Below, in pieces: positions 22,219-24,622 of a stretch of 24,622 nucleotides of DNA. Source of the stretch: Clostridiales bacterium (GTDB lineage Bacteria > Bacillota > Clostridia > Oscillospirales > Oscillospiraceae); contig JAHZEF010000023.1 in assembly GCA_019422005.1 (NCBI GenBank), positions 1 through 24,622 of the forward strand. Reading direction: 5' to 3'. The position numbers and the translations under genes are program-made. Numbering within the stretch: the stretch's first letter is position 1; every line of letters starts with the position of its first letter. A model generated the notes under the pieces. It was not told the origin of the DNA and made no database searches. It saw only the letters and a list, made by a program, of their open reading frames with translations.

Positions 22219-22422
22219 TTGAAGAACCGTTTGGAAGAGCTCAGGAAAAGCAGGGGGATCAAACAGGAGGAACTGGCTGCGGCATTGGAGGTATCCAGGC
22301 AGACCATCGGCTCTTTGGAGAATGGCCGATATAACCCGTCCATTCTGCTGGCGTTTAAGATCTCGCATTACTTTCACATGCAGATCGAGGAGATTTTTAT
22401 TTATGAGGAGGACGCAGGATGA
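22219..22422 (+). CDS. XRE-family transcriptional regulator (YozG/Cro-type, 67 residues)
   Basis: The small protein is essentially one helix-turn-helix domain: first helices at residues 2-11, KQEELAAALE at 15-24, turn, recognition helix SRQTIGSLENG at 26-36, then the NPSILLAFKIS helix and an FxMQIEEIF end. Short Cro-like regulators of this type commonly repress their own operon with an adjacent membrane protein gene. The start is TTG at 22219 with GGAGG 6 nt upstream. Its stop overlaps the next ATG (ATGA). A strong consensus promoter with a palindrome at the start site precedes it, which fits autoregulation (inferred). Confidence 0.9.
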   Translation: MKNRLEELRKSRGIKQEELAAALEVSRQTIGSLENGRYNPSILLAFKISHYFHMQIEEIFIYEEDAG

Positions 22423-22850
22423 AACAGGCAAGACACAGCTGGCTGATTGCTGGGATCGGGGCGGCGCTGCTCGCCGCCGGACTGGTTCTGCTGAAACTGG
22501 ATTCTCACCCGCAGGGGGTGATGCTGGCGCTGCCGTATGTCTGCATCGGCCTGGGATGCGGCGCGTTCGGCTATGGGCTGGGGGATCTGATCCAGGGCAG
22601 GGCGGTCCGGAAGCATCCGCAGCTGCAGAAGCAGATGGAAATTGAACAGAAGGACGAGCGCAACATCGCAATTTCCAACCGGGCAAAGGCGAAGGCCTAT
22701 GACGTCATGCTCTACGTATTCGGCGCGCTGATGGTTGCGCTGGCTTTGATGTCCGTCAGCCTGACGGCGATTCTGCTTCTGGTTGCCGCATATCTGATTG
22801 TTGTAGGGTGCTTCATCTTCTTCCTCAACCGGTACCATCGGGAGATGTGA
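22419..22850 (+). CDS. Four-helix membrane protein paired with the XRE regulator
   Basis: The 143-residue protein has four membrane helices at about residues 8-25, 33-55, 94-113 and 115-137. They form two pairs separated by a cytoplasmic charged segment with IEQKDERNIAISNRAKAKAYD (about 75-95). This DERN...RAKAKA linker resembles small membrane proteins that often follow XRE genes in Firmicutes, for which I know no established function. The ATG overlaps the regulator stop by 4 bp, so the pair is translationally coupled. No clear + strand terminator follows; the hairpin at 22901-22915 lacks a T-run. Confidence 0.8.
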   Translation: MKQARHSWLIAGIGAALLAAGLVLLKLDSHPQGVMLALPYVCIGLGCGAFGYGLGDLIQGRAVRKHPQLQKQMEIEQKDERNIAISNRAKAKAYDVMLYVFGALMVALALMSVSLTAILLLVAAYLIVVGCFIFFLNRYHREM

Positions 22851-22923
22851 CGGCGGCGGGAAGGCGGATTTGGGCGGGGCCCCCCGGCCGGCGGCTGATT
22901 GCCTGCGCCGCAGGCGGGCGGGC

Positions 22924-22952
22924 AAAAAAAATAGCCGCATAAGCGGCTATTT
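22924..22952 (-). terminator. Intrinsic terminator of the mazG-HU-rqcP group
   Basis: A perfect 10-bp stem (22929-22938 with 22943-22952) with a 4-nt loop. Read leftward it runs into an eight-T tract (the A-run at 22924-22931). It lies 27 nt after the rqcP stop. Confidence 0.92.
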
Positions 22953-22978
22953 GGCAGGCTGCTGAAGCGGGGCGGGCG

Positions 22979-23236
22979 CTACCGGGCGGATGCGGCGGGA
23001 AGCTCCCGGTACATGGCGGCGGCGTCATCCTTCCGGACGGCCTCGGCCACCGCCAGAACCTCAATCTTCACCGTTTTCTGCCCGAAGCGGATTTCCAGCA
23101 CGTCGCCGACCTTGACGTCGTAGGATGCCTTGGCGGGACGGCCGTTGACGGTGATTCGCTCATTGTCACAGGCCTCGTTGGCGACAGTCCGCCGTTTGAT
23201 CAGCCGCGAGACCTTCAAATACTTGTCAAGACGCAT
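22979..23236 (-). CDS. rqcP: S4-domain RNA-binding protein RqcP (YabO/Hsp15 family)
   Basis: The 85-residue protein begins MRLDKYLKVSRLIKRRTVANEACDNERITVNGRPAKASYDVKVGDVLEI, a standard S4 RNA-binding domain. RqcP binds stalled 50S subunits and works with RqcH to add C-terminal alanine tails to trapped peptides during ribosome quality control. The start at 23236 is set by AGGAGG 6 nt upstream; an in-frame extension to 23299 has no support. Proximity to mazG matches the B. subtilis yabN-yabO order. Here an HU gene lies between them, and yabP/yabQ do not follow, since a terminator comes directly after. Confidence 0.9.
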   Translation of the reverse strand: MRLDKYLKVSRLIKRRTVANEACDNERITVNGRPAKASYDVKVGDVLEIRFGQKTVKIEVLAVAEAVRKDDAAAMYRELPAASAR

Positions 23237-23281
23237 ACTGCGCCTCCTCTCCGGATGATTGGCCGCGCCCCGGAAGGGGGC

Positions 23282-23382
23282 GGCGGCAGGATCCGGCAAA
23301 ACGGCTTCTGCCGCCCTGCCGGGGGCTTCTGCATCGTCATGTTTTCATAATCTCAGCCGGCAGGCTTCAGGCCTGCCGGCTG
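23282..23382. repeat. Two stem-loops in the HU-rqcP intergenic region
   Basis: GGCGGCAG (23282-23289) pairs with CTGCCGCC (23308-23315). A 12-bp perfect stem lies at 23354-23365 with 23371-23382 (loop TTCAG), 8 nt after the HU stop in the direction of transcription. Neither has a T-tract on the - strand, so they may act as partial terminators or protect the HU mRNA 3' end. Confidence 0.65.
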
Positions 23383-23390
23383 TCGATGCA

Positions 23391-23666
23391 TTATTTCGAG
23401 ACTTCGTCCTTCAAAGCCTTGCCGGCTTTGAATACGGGAACCTTGGAGGCGGGGATTTCAATGGGCTCCTTGGTTTTGGGGTTGCGGCCCATGCGGGCTT
23501 CGCGCTGCTTGGTTTCAAAAGAACCGAAGCCGACCAGCTGGACCTTGTCGCCGGAGACCAGGGCCTCGGTGATGGCGTCCACGGCGGCGTTGACGGCGCG
23601 CTCGGCGTCCTTCTTGGACATACCGGTCTTTTTGGAAACTTCAGCGATCAATTCAGTTTTGTTCAT
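23391..23666 (-). CDS. hup: DNA-binding protein HU
   Basis: The 91-residue protein matches HU along its whole length: MNKTELIAEVSKKTGMSKKDAERAVNA, the VQLVGFGSFETKQREARMGRNPKT core with the conserved GFGSF turn and the DNA-binding arm (RxGRNPxTxExIxIPAS), and the FKAGKALKDEV end. HU bends and compacts DNA as a dimer. ATG 23666 has AGAGGA 8 nt upstream; the frame is open to 23705 but an extension would be unlike the family. It lies 63 nt after mazG, and stem-loops follow it. Confidence 0.96.
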   Translation of the reverse strand: MNKTELIAEVSKKTGMSKKDAERAVNAAVDAITEALVSGDKVQLVGFGSFETKQREARMGRNPKTKEPIEIPASKVPVFKAGKALKDEVSK

Positions 23667-23729
23667 GGTTTCATTCCTCTTTCCGTAGCATTTCATTTGT
23701 ACCATTTAGGATTTCCAGTTGAGGAAATC

Positions 23730-24530
23730 TTATACATCGGGTCCGGACGCCTTGGCGGCGCGCCAAAGCTGCATCAGCTCGTCCCTGGACAGCTGATCCA
23801 ACTGCCGCCCCGTACCGTCTGCCAGCCGTTCCATCCGGGAAAACCGGCGGATGAATTTGTCGCAGGCCGCCTGCAGGCTGTCTTCAGGATCGGACTGCAG
23901 GCAATAGGATACGCCGACCGCCGCAAACAGCATGTCGCCCAGTTCCTCTGCAGGGTCTGCGCCGGCGGCGACGGCCTCCCGCAGTTCGCCCAGCTCTTCG
24001 CCCAGCTTGTCCAGCGCTTCCCGGGGAGAAGGCCAGGAGAAGCCTGCCTTGGAGGCCTTCTTCATCAACTTTTCGGCCCGCCAGTTGGCAGGAAGGGTTT
24101 TGGCGACGGCCTGCAATGTATCGGTGTAGGTTTTCTGCCCCTTTTCCAGGCGCTTGATGGCGTCCCAGTTTTCCAGCACATCCCCGCTGCCGTCCACCTG
24201 CGTATTGCCGAATACGTGGGGATGGCGGAGGATCATTTTTTTGCAGACGCCGTCGTAGATATCCTCCAGCGTGAACCGGCCGGCATCCTGCTCCAGATCC
24301 CCATGGAATACCACCTGGGTCAATACGTCGCCCAGCTCTTCGCAGAGGTGGGCGGGGTTGTCCTCATCGATGGCCTCCAGCACCTCGTACGTTTCCTCCA
24401 GAAAGTTCCGCCGGATGGACGCATGGGTCTGCTCCTGATCCCACGGGCAGCCGCCGGGGGAACGGAGCAGGTGGATAATCTGTACCAGATCCTCGTAGCC
24501 ATAACGGCTTTTCCTTTTAAAATCTATCAT
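23730..24530 (-). CDS. mazG: Nucleoside triphosphate pyrophosphohydrolase MazG
   Basis: The 266-residue protein has two MazG helical domains. The first includes LLRSPGGCPWDQEQTHASIRRN, then EETYEVLEAI...EELGDVLTQV, the ExxE...ExxD magnesium-binding pattern. The second includes FSWPSPREALDKLGEELGELREA...EELGDMLFAAV. MazG hydrolyses non-canonical or excess NTPs to NMP and PPi. Length and motifs are typical and complete. ATG 24530 has AAGGAA about 5 nt upstream. The roughly 90 nt before it reach the window edge, and I could not identify a convincing promoter there. HU and rqcP follow on the same strand. Confidence 0.95.
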   Translation of the reverse strand: MIDFKRKSRYGYEDLVQIIHLLRSPGGCPWDQEQTHASIRRNFLEETYEVLEAIDEDNPAHLCEELGDVLTQVVFHGDLEQDAGRFTLEDIYDGVCKKMILRHPHVFGNTQVDGSGDVLENWDAIKRLEKGQKTYTDTLQAVAKTLPANWRAEKLMKKASKAGFSWPSPREALDKLGEELGELREAVAAGADPAEELGDMLFAAVGVSYCLQSDPEDSLQAACDKFIRRFSRMERLADGTGRQLDQLSRDELMQLWRAAKASGPDV

Positions 24531-24622
24531 ATATTTCCTTCTTTCGCAAGGATTTTGTGCAAGATTCTCAGTGAATTTTCAGGAATCTGGCAATTTTTTC
24601 CCCCTTTGGCAGCAGCATGCAG

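Noticed and set aside
22901..22915. Terminator after the XRE/membrane pair (GCCTGC/GCAGGC hairpin)
   Set aside because: The stem is only 6 bp and no T-run follows. The nearby strong hairpin at 22924-22952 has its T-run on the opposite strand.
1..24622. CRISPR array, prophage, insertion sequence or plasmid origin
   Set aside because: No regularly spaced repeats, transposase or integrase motifs, or target-site duplications were seen. Gene content is core chromosomal with uniform composition.

Overview
The window looks like a chromosomal segment of a GC-rich, endospore-forming member of the Clostridia, most likely Oscillospirales/Ruminococcaceae-like (inferred). The reasons are strong Shine-Dalgarno sites, a SleC-type spore cortex-lytic enzyme, the Firmicutes clusters gdpP-rplI-dnaB and tilS-hpt-ftsH, a mazG-HU-rqcP cluster, RNase J, and ECF vitamin transporters. 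No tRNA, rRNA, insertion sequence, prophage or CRISPR array was seen.

Layout. (1) 1-3876, + strand: a TPP riboswitch with an intrinsic terminator controls a ykoE / Thi5-NMT1-like binding protein / ykoD / ykoC operon for thiamine-precursor (HMP) uptake, closed by a strong terminator. (2) 3947-5774, +: a spore cortex-lytic enzyme of the SleC type split into a separate propeptide-like gene and an enzyme gene with three peptidoglycan-binding repeats. (3) 5901-8258, +: three genes, each with a candidate promoter of its own: a tyrosine phosphatase, a membrane-anchored metallophosphoesterase and a small zinc-ribbon membrane protein, then tandem terminators. (4) 8463-9356: two divergent small-protein genes. 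(5) 9337-11558: bioY and birA diverge from a BirA-type operator, and a nitroreductase follows birA. (6) 11565-11794, +: a 54-residue membrane peptide with its own promoter. (7) 19869 down to 11812, - strand: one 8-kb run, gdpP - small membrane protein - rplI - dnaB - tilS - hpt - ftsH, with tight spacing, a strong promoter at its head and a strong terminator at its end. (8) 19932-22078, +: RNase J with a 300-nt leader rich in secondary structure. (9) 22146-22850, +: an XRE repressor and membrane protein pair with a palindrome at the predicted transcription start. (10) 24530 down to 22924, -: mazG, HU, rqcP.

How the genes work together. Two B-vitamin circuits are visible: TPP-sensing RNA controls HMP/thiamine uptake, and BirA-biotin probably represses bioY and birA. 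The long leftward run joins c-di-AMP turnover, replication, ribosome synthesis, tRNA-Ile lysidine formation, purine salvage and membrane proteolysis. The most unusual points are the signal-less Thi5-like protein in a ykoEDC operon, the split SleC, and the structured RNase J leader. Most of the rest is ordinary core genome, and I found no clear evidence of a wholly new multi-gene system.
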